A stretch of DNA of 64,000 bases from Agrobacterium vitis (lineage in GTDB: Bacteria > Pseudomonadota > Alphaproteobacteria > Rhizobiales > Rhizobiaceae): assembly GCF_037039395.1 (NCBI RefSeq), contig NZ_CP146244.1:558001-622000 (forward strand). Direction: 5' to 3'. Position 1 is the first letter of the stretch, and the number at the start of each line of letters is the position of its first letter. The position numbers and the translations under genes are program-made. The notes beneath the pieces were generated by a model, which was given only the letters and a program-made list of their open reading frames with translations, was not told where the DNA came from and ran no database searches. Positions 1 to 8,304 of this stretch are shown one piece after another.

Positions 1-85
1 GCTTGCGCGCGACCATGGTCCGCATCGCAGCCTGATCGCCCGTCGCAACTTGTCTGACCAACTCTTCATCGGGATCGTCGGTCAT
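1..85 (-). CDS. ECF-type RNA polymerase sigma factor, N-terminal fragment (runs off left edge)
   Basis: Only the first 28 codons are inside the window. Read leftward from an ATG at 85 they give MTDDPDEELVRQVATGDQAA and then MRTMVARK. The spacing of D-E-x-L-V, V-A-x-G-D and A-M matches the opening of region 2 in extracytoplasmic-function sigma-70 factors, which recruit core RNA polymerase to stress or surface-signal promoters. A GGAAGAGG ribosome binding site lies directly before the ATG. The piece is too short to assign a sigma group or find its anti-sigma factor, which would lie outside the window. The call is inferred from the N-terminus alone. Confidence 0.6.
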   Translation of the reverse strand, partial: MTDDPDEELVRQVATGDQAAMRTMVARK

Positions 86-331
86 GTCCTCTTCCGCAAC
101 CCATCCACCGCAACTCGGGCAGCTTCGCGGACACGGCTGCTCTGTTTTGCCTCGTTGGAGGTCAAAATGCGCAAGGACCTGGGAAGCATCAAGGTGAGGC
201 GGATCAAATTTTCTCCCGAAGATGAGATAGGACAGCTCAATCGATGGATCTTCAACGCGGGAGAAACGCAATTCCGTCGCTCATTCAGAGATTTTTTTGG
301 TGAATATCCGGCACTTGGCCCGGCGCCAGGG

Positions 332-365
332 CTGGGCGCCTTGGGAGTCTGGGCGCCTTGAGAGT
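332..365. repeat. Two tandem 17-bp units in an intergenic region
   Basis: Two adjacent 17-bp copies beginning CTGGGCGCCTTG differ at one base (332-348 and 349-365). They lie in the 312-bp stretch 86-397 between the sigma factor start and the phnA-like gene. I see no other gene or strong hairpin in that stretch. It probably holds the sigma gene promoter and the 3' end of the phnA-like transcript. The repeat looks like a small slippage duplication. Confidence 0.5.
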
Positions 366-397
366 GCAGGCCGAGTTTTCGCCCGGCCCGCCGATCA

Positions 398-793
398 TCA
401 ACGCTTCTTGACGAATTCCGTCCGCAGCACCAGTCCCTTGATCGCGTCATGACGGCAATCGATCTCTTCCGGGTTGTCCGTGAGGCGGATCGATTTGATG
501 ACGGTGCCCTGTTTCAGCGTCTGGCCAGCGCCCTTGACCTTCAGATCCTTGATGAGGGTGACGGAATCGCCATCCTGCAAAATATTGCCCGAAGCATCAC
601 GGACCTCCGATGCCTGAGCGGCAGCAGTTGCCACTTCGGAGGCGGGGCGCCATTCGCCGGTCGCTTCATCATAAATGTAATCGTCGTTATCGCCAGCCAC
701 GGACCCTGCTCCTGAAGTGAATGTTATCTGATCTTCGTCGCTTACAGGAGCAAGGCCCGGTGTTGCAACGAGAACATCCGTTAATTCGAACAT
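398..793 (-). CDS. PhnA/YjdM-like protein lacking the N-terminal zinc ribbon
   Basis: The 131-residue product ends in a clear PhnA C-terminal domain, about residues 65-131. It carries D-A-S-G-N-I-L-Q-D-G-D-S-V, then T-L-I-K-D-L-K-V-K-G, and finally a K-G-L-V-L-R-T-E-F-V-K-K tail. PhnA (YjdM) proteins are small soluble proteins named from the alkylphosphonate region of E. coli; their role is not settled and they are not needed for C-P lysis. Usual members begin with a four-cysteine zinc ribbon. Here the first 60 residues are acidic and contain no cysteine, so that ribbon is absent. The ATG at 793 is used. No strong ribosome binding site is visible. It is transcribed away from gcd. Confidence 0.75.
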   Translation of the reverse strand: MFELTDVLVATPGLAPVSDEDQITFTSGAGSVAGDNDDYIYDEATGEWRPASEVATAAAQASEVRDASGNILQDGDSVTLIKDLKVKGAGQTLKQGTVIKSIRLTDNPEEIDCRHDAIKGLVLRTEFVKKR

Positions 794-1035
794 GAGGAAC
801 GGTTTCGTCCGCTATAGCGATGACTTTTCCATGCGAGTTTGTTGTCTCTTGTCAAAAAGGCGCGGACGAAGGATAAGCGGGACAGGCAGACATGCCTCCG
901 GCGAACCCTGTGACGGGAGGGCAGTGTCCCCGGAAATCCAACCATAGAAGGCGTTCGGGCTCGTGTCGATCTGGCGAAACCTCATGCGATCCGTTGACTG
1001 TCGATCCGATCAACCTTTCAAGGAGCTGAAATACG

Positions 1036-3465
1036 ATGGTCCAACAAAAAGGCGCCCTCTCGGCGGTTGCCAAACTCTGGCTGATCCTGCTGGGCACGGT
1101 GCTCATTCTCGCCGGTTTATTTCTTGCCATCGGCGGCTATCGACTGATCACGCTGGGCGGTAGCTGGTATTTCATCATCACCGGTATTGCCGTGGTCCTG
1201 TCCGGTCTGCTGGTTTTGATGCGGCGCCCGCTCGGCGCTGTGCTGTTCGTCATCATTACGCTGTTGACCGCCATCTGGGCGATCTGGGATGCCGGTCTGG
1301 ATTTCTGGCCGCTGATCTCGCGCCTGCTGGCCTTCGGTATCGGCTCCACCGTGGTGCTGCTTTCGCTGCCGCTTTTGCGCAAGGCGCGCGGCCTGGCACC
1401 CGGCTATGCCGGTTCGTTCACGTTTGCCGCAGTTCTGGCCTTGGCGTCCGCAGGCGGTGTGGCCGGCATGTTCATGCCCCATCCTTCCGTGCCGTTTACC
1501 GGCACTCCGATTGCCCGTGTGCCGGTCGATCCGGCAAGCGAACAGAAGAACTGGGAACATTACGGCAATACATCAGGCGGTAGCCGCTTTGCCGCGCTCG
1601 ACCAGATCAATATCGATAATGTCAAAGCTCTGACGGTCGCCTGGACCTATCATACCGGCGACACGCCGATCAGCCCCGGCAACAACGGTGCGGAAGATCA
1701 GGAAACCCCGTTGCAGGTTGGCGAAAAGCTGTTCCTCTGCACCCCCCATAACAACGTCATCGCCGTCGATATCGATAGCGGCAAACAGCTTTGGAAGGCC
1801 GAGATCAACGCCAAGTCGTCGGTGTGGATGCGGTGCCGCGGTCTTGCCTATTTCGACGCGACCCGTCCGCTGGATCAGCCAACGGTTCCCGGCTCGACGC
1901 CGGTCTCTGCGGTGACTGTTGCACCGGGTGCGCTTTGCGAACGCCGCATCCTGATGAACACGATCCAGGCTCAGTTGATTGCACTCGATGCAGATACCGG
2001 CGCGTTTTGCCCGGATTTCGGCACCAATGGCCGTGTCGATCTGAAGATCGGCATGGGCGATGCGCCCGATCCGCAATATGTGTTGACATCGGCACCCACG
2101 CTTGCCGGAACCACTGTCGTGGTCGGTGGCCGTATCGCCGATAACGTCCAGGTCGATATGCCGGGTGGTGTCATGCGTGGTTTCGATGCTGTCACCGGTG
2201 AATTGCGCTGGGCATTTGATCCCGGCAATCCTGATATCACCAAACTGCCGCCTCCGGGCCAGACCTACACGCGCTCGACGCCGAATGTCTGGGCTGCGAT
2301 GTCCTACGATCCGGCCTCCAATACGGTGTTCATGCCGGTTGGCAGCCCATCGGTCGATCTTTACGGCAAGACACGCACAGCGCTTGATCATAAATACGGC
2401 GCATCCATGCTGGCGCTTGATGCCACCACGGGCCGTGAAAAATGGGTCTACCAGACGGTCCATAACGACCTCTGGGATTTCGACGTGCCGATGCAGCCGT
2501 CGTTCATCGATTTCCCGAAGGCGGATGGCACCAAGGTTCCGGCCCTGGTTTTCGGCACCAAGGCCGGTCAGCTCTACGTTCTCGACCGGCAAACCGGCCA
2601 GCCGCTGACGGAGGTCAAGGATATCACGGTCAAGGCGGCCAACATTCCGAACGAGCCTTACTCTCTTACCCAGCCCCTGTCGGTCGGCATGCCGCAGATC
2701 GGTACCGGTCCTTTTACCGAGTCCGACATGTGGGGTGCCACGCCGTTTGACCAGCTGATGTGCCGTATCGCCTTCAAATCCATGCGCTATGAAGGCCTGT
2801 ATACGGCTCCCGGCACCGATACCTCGCTTGCATTCCCTGGCTCGCTCGGCGGCATGAACTGGGGTGGTCTTTCCACCGACCCGGTCCACAACATGATTTT
2901 CGTCAACGACATGCGCGTCGGGCTTTGGGTGAAAATGCAGGAAGCGGCACCCACGGCCAAGACGTCAAATGGCGGCGAAAGCGTCAATACCGGCATGGGC
3001 CTCGTGCCGATGAAGGGGACGCCCTATGCGGTTCTCAAGGATCGCTTCCTCTCAGCCGCAGGCATTCCCTGCCAGAAGCCGCCGTTCGGTACGCTGACAG
3101 CGGTGGATATGAAAACCCAGAAGATCGTCTGGCAGGTACCGGTTGGTACCGTCATGGATCAGGGACCGCTTGGCATCAAGATGGGTCTGCCCATTCCAAT
3201 CGGCATGCCGACACTTGGTGGCACGCTTGCCACGCAGGGTGGTCTGGTCTTCATCGCCGGCACGCAGGACTATTATCTGCGTGCCTATAGCGCGGCGACG
3301 GGCGAGGAAGTTTGGAAAGCCCGGTTGCCTGTCGGCAGCCAGGGCGGCCCGATGACCTTCAAGTCACCCAAGACCGGCAAGCAATATGTGGTGATCTCGG
3401 CAGGCGGCGCGCGCCAGTCGACCGATCGTGGCGACTACGTCATCGCTTACGCTTTGCCGAACTGA
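1036..3465 (+). CDS. gcd: Membrane-bound PQQ-dependent glucose dehydrogenase
   Basis: This 809-residue protein has the usual length and layout of quinoprotein glucose dehydrogenase. It oxidises periplasmic aldoses such as glucose to the lactone and passes electrons to ubiquinone. Five hydrophobic segments lie at about residues 13-34, 43-62, 66-84, 92-113 and 124-144. A periplasmic eight-bladed PQQ propeller follows from about residue 165. The active-site-region motif H-N-D-L-W-D is at residues 476-481, and typical propeller tryptophan-docking repeats such as D-A-T-T-G-R-E-K-W are present. The quinate/shikimate branch of the family is an alternative substrate class. The gene stands alone and ends at a strong terminator. 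PQQ synthesis genes are not in the window. A GGAGCTG ribosome binding site precedes the ATG. Confidence 0.93.
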   Translation: MVQQKGALSAVAKLWLILLGTVLILAGLFLAIGGYRLITLGGSWYFIITGIAVVLSGLLVLMRRPLGAVLFVIITLLTAIWAIWDAGLDFWPLISRLLAFGIGSTVVLLSLPLLRKARGLAPGYAGSFTFAAVLALASAGGVAGMFMPHPSVPFTGTPIARVPVDPASEQKNWEHYGNTSGGSRFAALDQINIDNVKALTVAWTYHTGDTPISPGNNGAEDQETPLQVGEKLFLCTPHNNVIAVDIDSGKQLWKAEINAKSSVWMRCRGLAYFDATRPLDQPTVPGSTPVSAVTVAPGALCERRILMNTIQAQLIALDADTGAFCPDFGTNGRVDLKIGMGDAPDPQYVLTSAPTLAGTTVVVGGRIADNVQVDMPGGVMRGFDAVTGELRWAFDPGNPDITKLPPPGQTYTRSTPNVWAAMSYDPASNTVFMPVGSPSVDLYGKTRTALDHKYGASMLALDATTGREKWVYQTVHNDLWDFDVPMQPSFIDFPKADGTKVPALVFGTKAGQLYVLDRQTGQPLTEVKDITVKAANIPNEPYSLTQPLSVGMPQIGTGPFTESDMWGATPFDQLMCRIAFKSMRYEGLYTAPGTDTSLAFPGSLGGMNWGGLSTDPVHNMIFVNDMRVGLWVKMQEAAPTAKTSNGGESVNTGMGLVPMKGTPYAVLKDRFLSAAGIPCQKPPFGTLTAVDMKTQKIVWQVPVGTVMDQGPLGIKMGLPIPIGMPTLGGTLATQGGLVFIAGTQDYYLRAYSAATGEEVWKARLPVGSQGGPMTFKSPKTGKQYVVISAGGARQSTDRGDYVIAYALPN

Positions 3466-3483
3466 AAATAACGCTATGACAGC

Positions 3484-3515
3484 AAACCGCCCGGAGGCAG
3501 CTCCGGGCGGTTTTT
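3484..3515 (+). terminator. Rho-independent terminator of gcd
   Basis: A perfect 10-bp GC stem, CCGCCCGGAG at 3487-3496 and CTCCGGGCGG at 3501-3510, closes a 4-nt loop and is followed by TTTTT. The stem begins 21 bases after the gcd stop codon. The A residues before the stem could pair with the T tract, so some bidirectional activity for the converging ROK gene is possible. Confidence 0.92.
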
Positions 3516-3621
3516 ACATCGACAATGGTTTTAAAGTTGAGCCGGGGCACGGAGCGATTTCAGTTCTCCGCTCGATCAAAACCGGAATGCCTTTCAGGCG
3601 TCCTCCAGGTGTGGAGAGAGA

Positions 3622-4782
3622 TCAGACACCCGGATTGCCCGGCACGCTATGAAGGATCATAGCTGCGGCGCCAAAAGCGACGGCATCGACCGCTGCGATT
3701 TGCGGGAGACATATGTCCGGTTGAATGACCCGTGCTCCATCGAACGGATCCGATGTTGAGAAATCAAGCCAGGGTGCAAGCTGTTCCCGAACCAGTCTGG
3801 GTAGTGTTCCGCCGATATAGATCGCCGATGGTGCAAGAACGGCTGTGACCATAAAGGCGAGCGTGGCTAATTCCGGCCCGGCTCTCTCCAGCCATGCGTG
3901 AAAAACCGCTGGGTTAGCCTCCAGATATGCCGTCCATTGGTCTGAAGACCGGCCTTTCGGTATGTTTCCGTGATGTTCTTTGCACCAAGCCGCAAGATCG
4001 TCAAAAGAGGGGCGCGATAATCCTCGCGCACGAAGCGCACCCACTTCGCCGGCATTTCCCAGATTGCCGCGATAGAGTTCCTTGCCAATGATGATGCCGC
4101 TGCCGATGCCCTCGGACAGGTACAGATACGCAAAATTGTCGTGTTCGGTGGTATTGCCCAAGGCAAGTTCGCCCATGGCCGCAGCATTGGCGTCGTTTTC
4201 AATCATCACTGGGCAGTCAAGTGTCTCGCGCAGGGTCGAGGCAAGATCTGCGCCTGCCCAGGATACGATTTCCTCTGCGAGATCGAGGAATGCCGTGCCA
4301 TGGCGAAAACGGGTCGGCATGGCCACACAAGCGCCGATCAGCAGGCGTTGATCAATACCATTCGATGCCAGTAAGTCGGCCTTGAGAGTTTTGATGGTCG
4401 TTTGAACGTCGGAAAATCTGTCGTAAGGCCCTTCAACCTGCTGTTCGCCAATCCGGTTGCCGCAAAAATCGAGCAGCGTCAGTGTCAGCGAATAGCTGTT
4501 GGCATGGACACCAAGCGCATACCCGATGTTTTCGCAGAGCATGAGGTCGATATGCGGTGCGCCGCGCTGACTCTGTCGCCTGGCTCCCTGCACGATGATA
4601 CCGCGCTCTATCAGGTCACGGGTCATCATGCTGACGGCGGCCTGGGTGACGCCACATAAATCCGCGAGTTCTGCACGCGATGCGATGCCTTTTCGCCGCA
4701 AGTGCTTCAGCACCGCTGCTTGCGTATGGCCGATGCCGTGCAAAGGACCTCGTTTGTTCAGCACAGGCTTTCGTTTCTCCAC
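3622..4782 (-). CDS. ROK-family transcriptional repressor (zinc motif missing)
   Basis: The 386-residue protein has an N-terminal winged helix at about residues 15-75 (L-K-H-L-R-R-K-G-I-A-S-R-A-E-L-A-D-L, then T-Q-A-A-V-S). A ROK sugar-kinase-like domain follows, with E-N-D-A-N-A-A-A-M-G-E near residue 200 and a glycine-rich G-I-G-S-G-I-I-I-G phosphate loop. ROK repressors sense a sugar or sugar phosphate and control the adjacent transport operon. It diverges from the ABC operon starting at 4861 and so most likely regulates it. The C-x-C-G-x-x-G-C zinc motif typical of ROK proteins is absent; a degenerate stretch occupies that region. The start is a GTG at 4782; an upstream ATG frame stops at once. 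Confidence 0.88.
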   Translation of the reverse strand: MEKRKPVLNKRGPLHGIGHTQAAVLKHLRRKGIASRAELADLCGVTQAAVSMMTRDLIERGIIVQGARRQSQRGAPHIDLMLCENIGYALGVHANSYSLTLTLLDFCGNRIGEQQVEGPYDRFSDVQTTIKTLKADLLASNGIDQRLLIGACVAMPTRFRHGTAFLDLAEEIVSWAGADLASTLRETLDCPVMIENDANAAAMGELALGNTTEHDNFAYLYLSEGIGSGIIIGKELYRGNLGNAGEVGALRARGLSRPSFDDLAAWCKEHHGNIPKGRSSDQWTAYLEANPAVFHAWLERAGPELATLAFMVTAVLAPSAIYIGGTLPRLVREQLAPWLDFSTSDPFDGARVIQPDICLPQIAAVDAVAFGAAAMILHSVPGNPGV

Positions 4783-4809
4783 CTCACTGATCCGGCGATG
4801 TCATAAATC

Positions 4810-4832
4810 AGTTACTTAAGCAAGTTAATTAA
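4810..4832. promoter_or_regulatory. Probable ROK operator: two 10-bp direct repeats
   Basis: The 78-bp divergent region between the ROK gene and the ABC operon is AT-rich. It holds AGTTACTTAA at 4810-4819 and AGTTAATTAA at 4823-4832, two near-identical decamers 13 bp apart. ROK repressors commonly bind AT-rich half-sites around the promoters they control. Assignment as the operator is inferred from position and repetition only. Confidence 0.45.
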
Positions 4833-4860
4833 ATAAATACCATCAACTGGATCGACAGTC

Positions 4861-6234
4861 ATGACCAAATGCCTTGCCCTTCTCGCCACCGTGGCGATTT
4901 CTGCGCTTTCCACTGGATGGGCGCATGCAGAAGACATCAAGATCAAGCTTTCGACGCTTGCCGATAAGACGGCTCCGGCGCGCATCACCAATATTGAAGC
5001 CGCCGCAGACATCATGAACCGGCAGTTCAAGGCGGCTGGCGTCGATAAGCATATTGTCATCGAAGCCAACAACAGCACCGTCAAAGGCTGGGACGATCTG
5101 GCGCTCGATACGCTGAAGGCATTTTCTGTCGGTCAGGGGCCGGACATCTATGTCGTGCCGCATGAATGGATCAGCAAATTCGCCGAGGATGGCGATGCGC
5201 TGCCGATGGACGAACGGATCGCTGCTGCCCCTTGGGTCTATGGCGACATCCTGCCGGTTCTCTGGAAGGCCGCCAAGGGCAATGATGGCAAGATCTACGG
5301 CATACCGCAGGATGCCGAGATCCGTATGTTCTTCTATAACAAGGACATGCTGCGCAAGATCGGCAAGGATGAGGCCTTTATCGAAGGATTGCCGGCCAAG
5401 GTTGAGGCCGGCGAATTCACGCTCGATGATCTGACGGCGCTGTCCAAGGAAGTGGTTGATGCGAAGGCCGCTCAATATGGCATGCTGCATCGCCCCAATG
5501 TCGGCATCGACTATCTGATGGTCTTCCAGTCCTATGGCGTCAAATTCCAAGATGAGAAAACTGGCAAGCTGGTGTTTCCGAAAGCGGAAATGACCAAGGC
5601 GCTCGGCTGGTACGAGCGCAATGCCAAGCAAGGCGTGACCCCTGTCGACAACACGGCGATGAGCTGGGACGCGATCCAGGGCGCCTTCAAGCAGGAAAAG
5701 GCATTCATCTTCCATCAGGGTGTCTGGGCGGTTGCCTGGCAGCTCGGCGAGATGAACGGCGCCACCTGGCCGACGGATCGTGCTGGCTACTTCCACAAGA
5801 TCGGCTGGATTCCGGCGCCAGCTGCCGAAAAGGGCGGCAAACCCTCCAATCTGTCCCATCCATTGCTCTATACCGTCAATGCCAAGAGCAAAAATGCTGA
5901 CATTGCCGCTGATCTCGTAGCACTTGCAACATTGCCGTATTTCAACAACCAGCATGCCGTTACGTCTTATCATACGGCCATCAGCAACGCCCAAACGGCG
6001 ATGCCGAAATACAAGGACAATTGGGTTCTGTCTGCGGCATCGCCGATGATGGCCCATGCCGGGTTCGTGCCGAACCATACCCAGTTCGGCAGCTACAACA
6101 AGATCCTTTTCAGCGGCTTACAGGCCGTGGAAACCGGCAAGATGAAGGCGTCCGATGCCGTTGAATTCATCGCCGACGAACTTGAGACGCAGTTCGGTTC
6201 TGACGTCGAAATCCGCGATACCGCCAGCAACTAA
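4861..6234 (+). CDS. ABC transporter periplasmic solute-binding protein, carbohydrate/glycerophospho type
   Basis: This 457-residue protein has a Sec signal peptide (cleavage after A-H-A, about residue 23). Its body is that of a family 1 (maltose/UgpB class) binding protein, with a G-Q-G-P-D-I-Y-V-V-P segment near residue 90 and an extended C-terminal lobe. It would deliver solute to the permeases encoded next. The operon order, binding protein-permease-permease-ATPase-glycerophosphodiesterase, equals ugpBAECQ of E. coli, which suggests glycerol-3-phosphate or glycerophosphodiester uptake. The protein itself is not obviously UgpB-like in its first 100 residues, so the ligand is left open. No strong ribosome binding site precedes the ATG at 4861. 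Confidence 0.85.
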   Translation: MTKCLALLATVAISALSTGWAHAEDIKIKLSTLADKTAPARITNIEAAADIMNRQFKAAGVDKHIVIEANNSTVKGWDDLALDTLKAFSVGQGPDIYVVPHEWISKFAEDGDALPMDERIAAAPWVYGDILPVLWKAAKGNDGKIYGIPQDAEIRMFFYNKDMLRKIGKDEAFIEGLPAKVEAGEFTLDDLTALSKEVVDAKAAQYGMLHRPNVGIDYLMVFQSYGVKFQDEKTGKLVFPKAEMTKALGWYERNAKQGVTPVDNTAMSWDAIQGAFKQEKAFIFHQGVWAVAWQLGEMNGATWPTDRAGYFHKIGWIPAPAAEKGGKPSNLSHPLLYTVNAKSKNADIAADLVALATLPYFNNQHAVTSYHTAISNAQTAMPKYKDNWVLSAASPMMAHAGFVPNHTQFGSYNKILFSGLQAVETGKMKASDAVEFIADELETQFGSDVEIRDTASN

Positions 6235-6250
6235 GCTTGGCCCTGCTGCG

Positions 6251-6282
6251 TGCCGCCCGTCTCTTCGTCGGGCGGCATCTTT
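6251..6282 (+). terminator. Stem-loop after the binding-protein gene, probable attenuator
   Basis: TGCCGCCCG (6251-6259) and CGGGCGGCA (6269-6277) form a 9-bp stem with a 9-nt loop, followed by TCTTTT. It lies 16 bases past the binding-protein stop and before the first permease gene. Such hairpins often cap the abundant binding-protein message in ABC operons while letting some transcription through. Confidence 0.7.
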
Positions 6283-6303
6283 TATTCTCATTGGTAATCC
6301 ACA

Positions 6304-7235
6304 ATGTCCCAATTCCAGCTTCGAGCGCATCGACCGGCCCGGCCAATTTTTTACCTCGCGCCAGCAATCGCGCTGCTTACCGTGTTTTTTCTGGCGCCGA
6401 TCCTGGTCAATGCGGTGATCGCCTTTACCGACATGGGGTCGAACCTTCGGGTTGGCCATTTCACTTTGCAGAACTTCGAACGGATCGTGCAGCGTGATGC
6501 GCGTATCCCCATGGTGTTGTTGACGACGCTGATCTACGTTACCGCGACCCTTTTCATCTTCAATGTTGGCCTCGGCGCGCTTCTGGCGATGACCTCAACC
6601 GCGATTCCCGACCGATTGGGTAATTTCTTCCGTGGACTATGGCTTTTGCCGCGCATGAGCCCGGCTGTGCTCTATGGGATTTTGTGGATCTGGATCGCCG
6701 ATCCGACGCCCTTGGGATTGCTCAACCAGGTGACGGGCGCATTTGGCCTGCCACCGGTCAACCTGCGCAATGATTTTCCGCTGCTGCTGGTCATTCTGGC
6801 AAATGGCGTCGTCGGGGCCTCCTTTGCAATGGTTATCCTGACCTCGGCGATCCGCTCGATCCCTTCGCATCTCGCCCATGCAGCGCGGGTCGATGGCGCC
6901 AGCGAATGGGGTGTGCTGCGCCATGTGGTGGCGCCAGCGCTCTCGCAGCCGATCCGCTTCATCACCATCTATCAAGCACTCTCGCTGATGACGACCTATG
7001 AATATATCCTGCTCATCACCGCTCATCACCGCTCATCACCGGTGGCGGGCCTGTTTACGATTCCACGCCTTACGCGCTCTACATCTACCGGCGGGCCTTC
7101 GAAAGCGGCGCCTATGCCTATGGTGCGGCGCTGGCGCTCGGCCTGATGGTTCTCGGGGTTGTCGTGACCTTGGTGCAATGGCGTTTTGCCAACATGCGCT
7201 CCACCTTTGCCGCTCCAAAAATCGAGGTTCTGTGA
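6304..7235 (+). pseudogene. ABC transporter inner-membrane permease 1, frameshifted by a tandem repeat
   Basis: The reading frame starts well (about residues 18-40 first membrane span; an E-A-A type loop H-A-A-R-V-D-G-A-S-E-W-G at about residues 194-205). At residue 239 it enters three exact copies of GCTCATCACC (7011-7040). After them the original frame gives nonsense and stops at 7146. The other frame reads G-G-G-P-V-Y-D-S-T-P-Y-A-L-Y-I-Y and continues to a stop at 7233-7235, which is the expected last transmembrane region of a MalF/UgpA-type permease. One copy of the unit restores a continuous gene, L-L-I-T-G-G-G-P-V-Y. So a 20-bp expansion has broken it. The two-membrane-protein complex would lose its last helix unless the repeat contracts. 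Confidence 0.88.
7011..7040 (+). repeat. Three perfect tandem copies of a 10-bp unit inside a permease gene
   Basis: GCTCATCACC occurs at 7011-7020, 7021-7030 and 7031-7040 with no mismatch. The unit length is not a multiple of three, so one or four copies keep the frame while two or three break it. The arrangement is what slipped-strand mispairing produces. Confidence 0.97.
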
Positions 7236-8299
7236 TGTCACTGGTCCAGGCCGATACCATGCCGTCCACCGATTGGGCACGCCTTGAACGTCGGGGCATT
7301 GCTCATCGTGCTGGTTTCCTTTCGGCGCTCATCCTCTTCCTGACAATCGTTTCGATCCCAATTCTGCTGCCTTATCTCTGGTTGCTGGTGAAATCGCTCA
7401 CCTCGTCCGACAGCGCCGTCAGCCGGCTGGTGTTATGGCGCAGCACTGCGCTTGCCGGTACCGGTTATCTCGGTGCGATAGCGCTGGCTCTGCTGGCGGA
7501 TCGGCTGCGCAGGCCCGGTCTTTGCTGGGCGGTGCTTGGGGCCGTGATCGTCGTTTTGGTGGCGATTTTTCTCGCTCCGAACCTGACATTCGACAATTAT
7601 CGCTTTCTGTGGAACCCTGATATCGCTAAAATCGGCACTAATCGCATGGACCTGATGCCATCGATCTGGTCGGCGCTCGGCACGTCGCTGGTGTTTGCGA
7701 TTTCCCAGACGGCCATCGTCACACTCGTCGCCACGCCCGCGGCCTACGCGCTGTCACGGTTCGCCTTTGCGGGGCGCGAAAACATTCTGCGCGGCCTGCT
7801 TCTGCTGCATGCCTTTCCGGCGCTGGCGCTCACCGTCGCGATCTTCATCCAGCTGTACTATATGGGCCTGCTCAACAATTTGGTCGGTGTCGTGCTGGTG
7901 TTGAGTGCGCTGGAAATGCCGTTTGCGATCTTCGTCCTTAAAGGGTTCTTTGACGGCGTGCCATGGGACATCGAGATGAGCGCGGTCACAGATGGCGCAA
8001 CGCGCTTCCAGGCGTTTCGCATGGTGATCCTGCCGCAGATCCGCGGTGGCCTGATTGCGGTCGCCACCTTTACCTTTCTCAGAGGCTGGGAAGAATATGT
8101 CTTCGTCCAGACGCTGCTGATCGAAAAGAACCAGATGACGATGAGCCTCTACCTGTTCTTCGTCGCGCAGGATCATATCGGCGCGGACTACGGCATGATC
8201 GCCGCCGTCGGCATCGTCTATCTCCTGCCTGTGCTGGTCCTTTACACCTTCACCCAGAAGTACATCACGCAAATGAGCTTCGGCGGGATCAAAGGATAA
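7235..8299 (+). CDS. ABC transporter inner-membrane permease 2 (MalG/UgpE class)
   Basis: The 354-residue protein has several membrane spans. A hydrophobic N-terminal part at about residues 25-115 is longer than usual for this class. A standard permease core follows (G-T-S-L-V-F-A-I-S-Q-T-A-I-V-T-L near residue 150). The coupling loop has D-G-A-T-R-F-Q-A-F-R-M-V-I-L-P, which contacts the ATPase. Its ATG at 7235 overlaps the TGA of the repaired frame of permease 1 (TGATG), so translation was coupled to the intact gene. It works with the ATPase at 8305. The longer open frame beginning at 6998 is only read-through of the repeat region and is not used as the start. Confidence 0.87.
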   Translation: MSLVQADTMPSTDWARLERRGIAHRAGFLSALILFLTIVSIPILLPYLWLLVKSLTSSDSAVSRLVLWRSTALAGTGYLGAIALALLADRLRRPGLCWAVLGAVIVVLVAIFLAPNLTFDNYRFLWNPDIAKIGTNRMDLMPSIWSALGTSLVFAISQTAIVTLVATPAAYALSRFAFAGRENILRGLLLLHAFPALALTVAIFIQLYYMGLLNNLVGVVLVLSALEMPFAIFVLKGFFDGVPWDIEMSAVTDGATRFQAFRMVILPQIRGGLIAVATFTFLRGWEEYVFVQTLLIEKNQMTMSLYLFFVAQDHIGADYGMIAAVGIVYLLPVLVLYTFTQKYITQMSFGGIKG

Positions 8300-8304
8300 C
8301 CGAA

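Noticed and set aside
50..450. Short open frames on both strands around the left edge
   Set aside because: No family resemblance and no ribosome binding site. The supported gene here is the sigma factor start on the minus strand at 1-85.
1573..2889. Long open frame of 438 codons on the minus strand
   Set aside because: It lies wholly inside gcd on the opposite strand. Its translation is rich in Arg, His and Gly with no domain, as expected for the antisense of a high-GC gene.
4843..6078. 411-codon minus-strand frame opposite the binding-protein gene
   Set aside because: Antisense shadow: the plus strand encodes a clear secreted binding protein.
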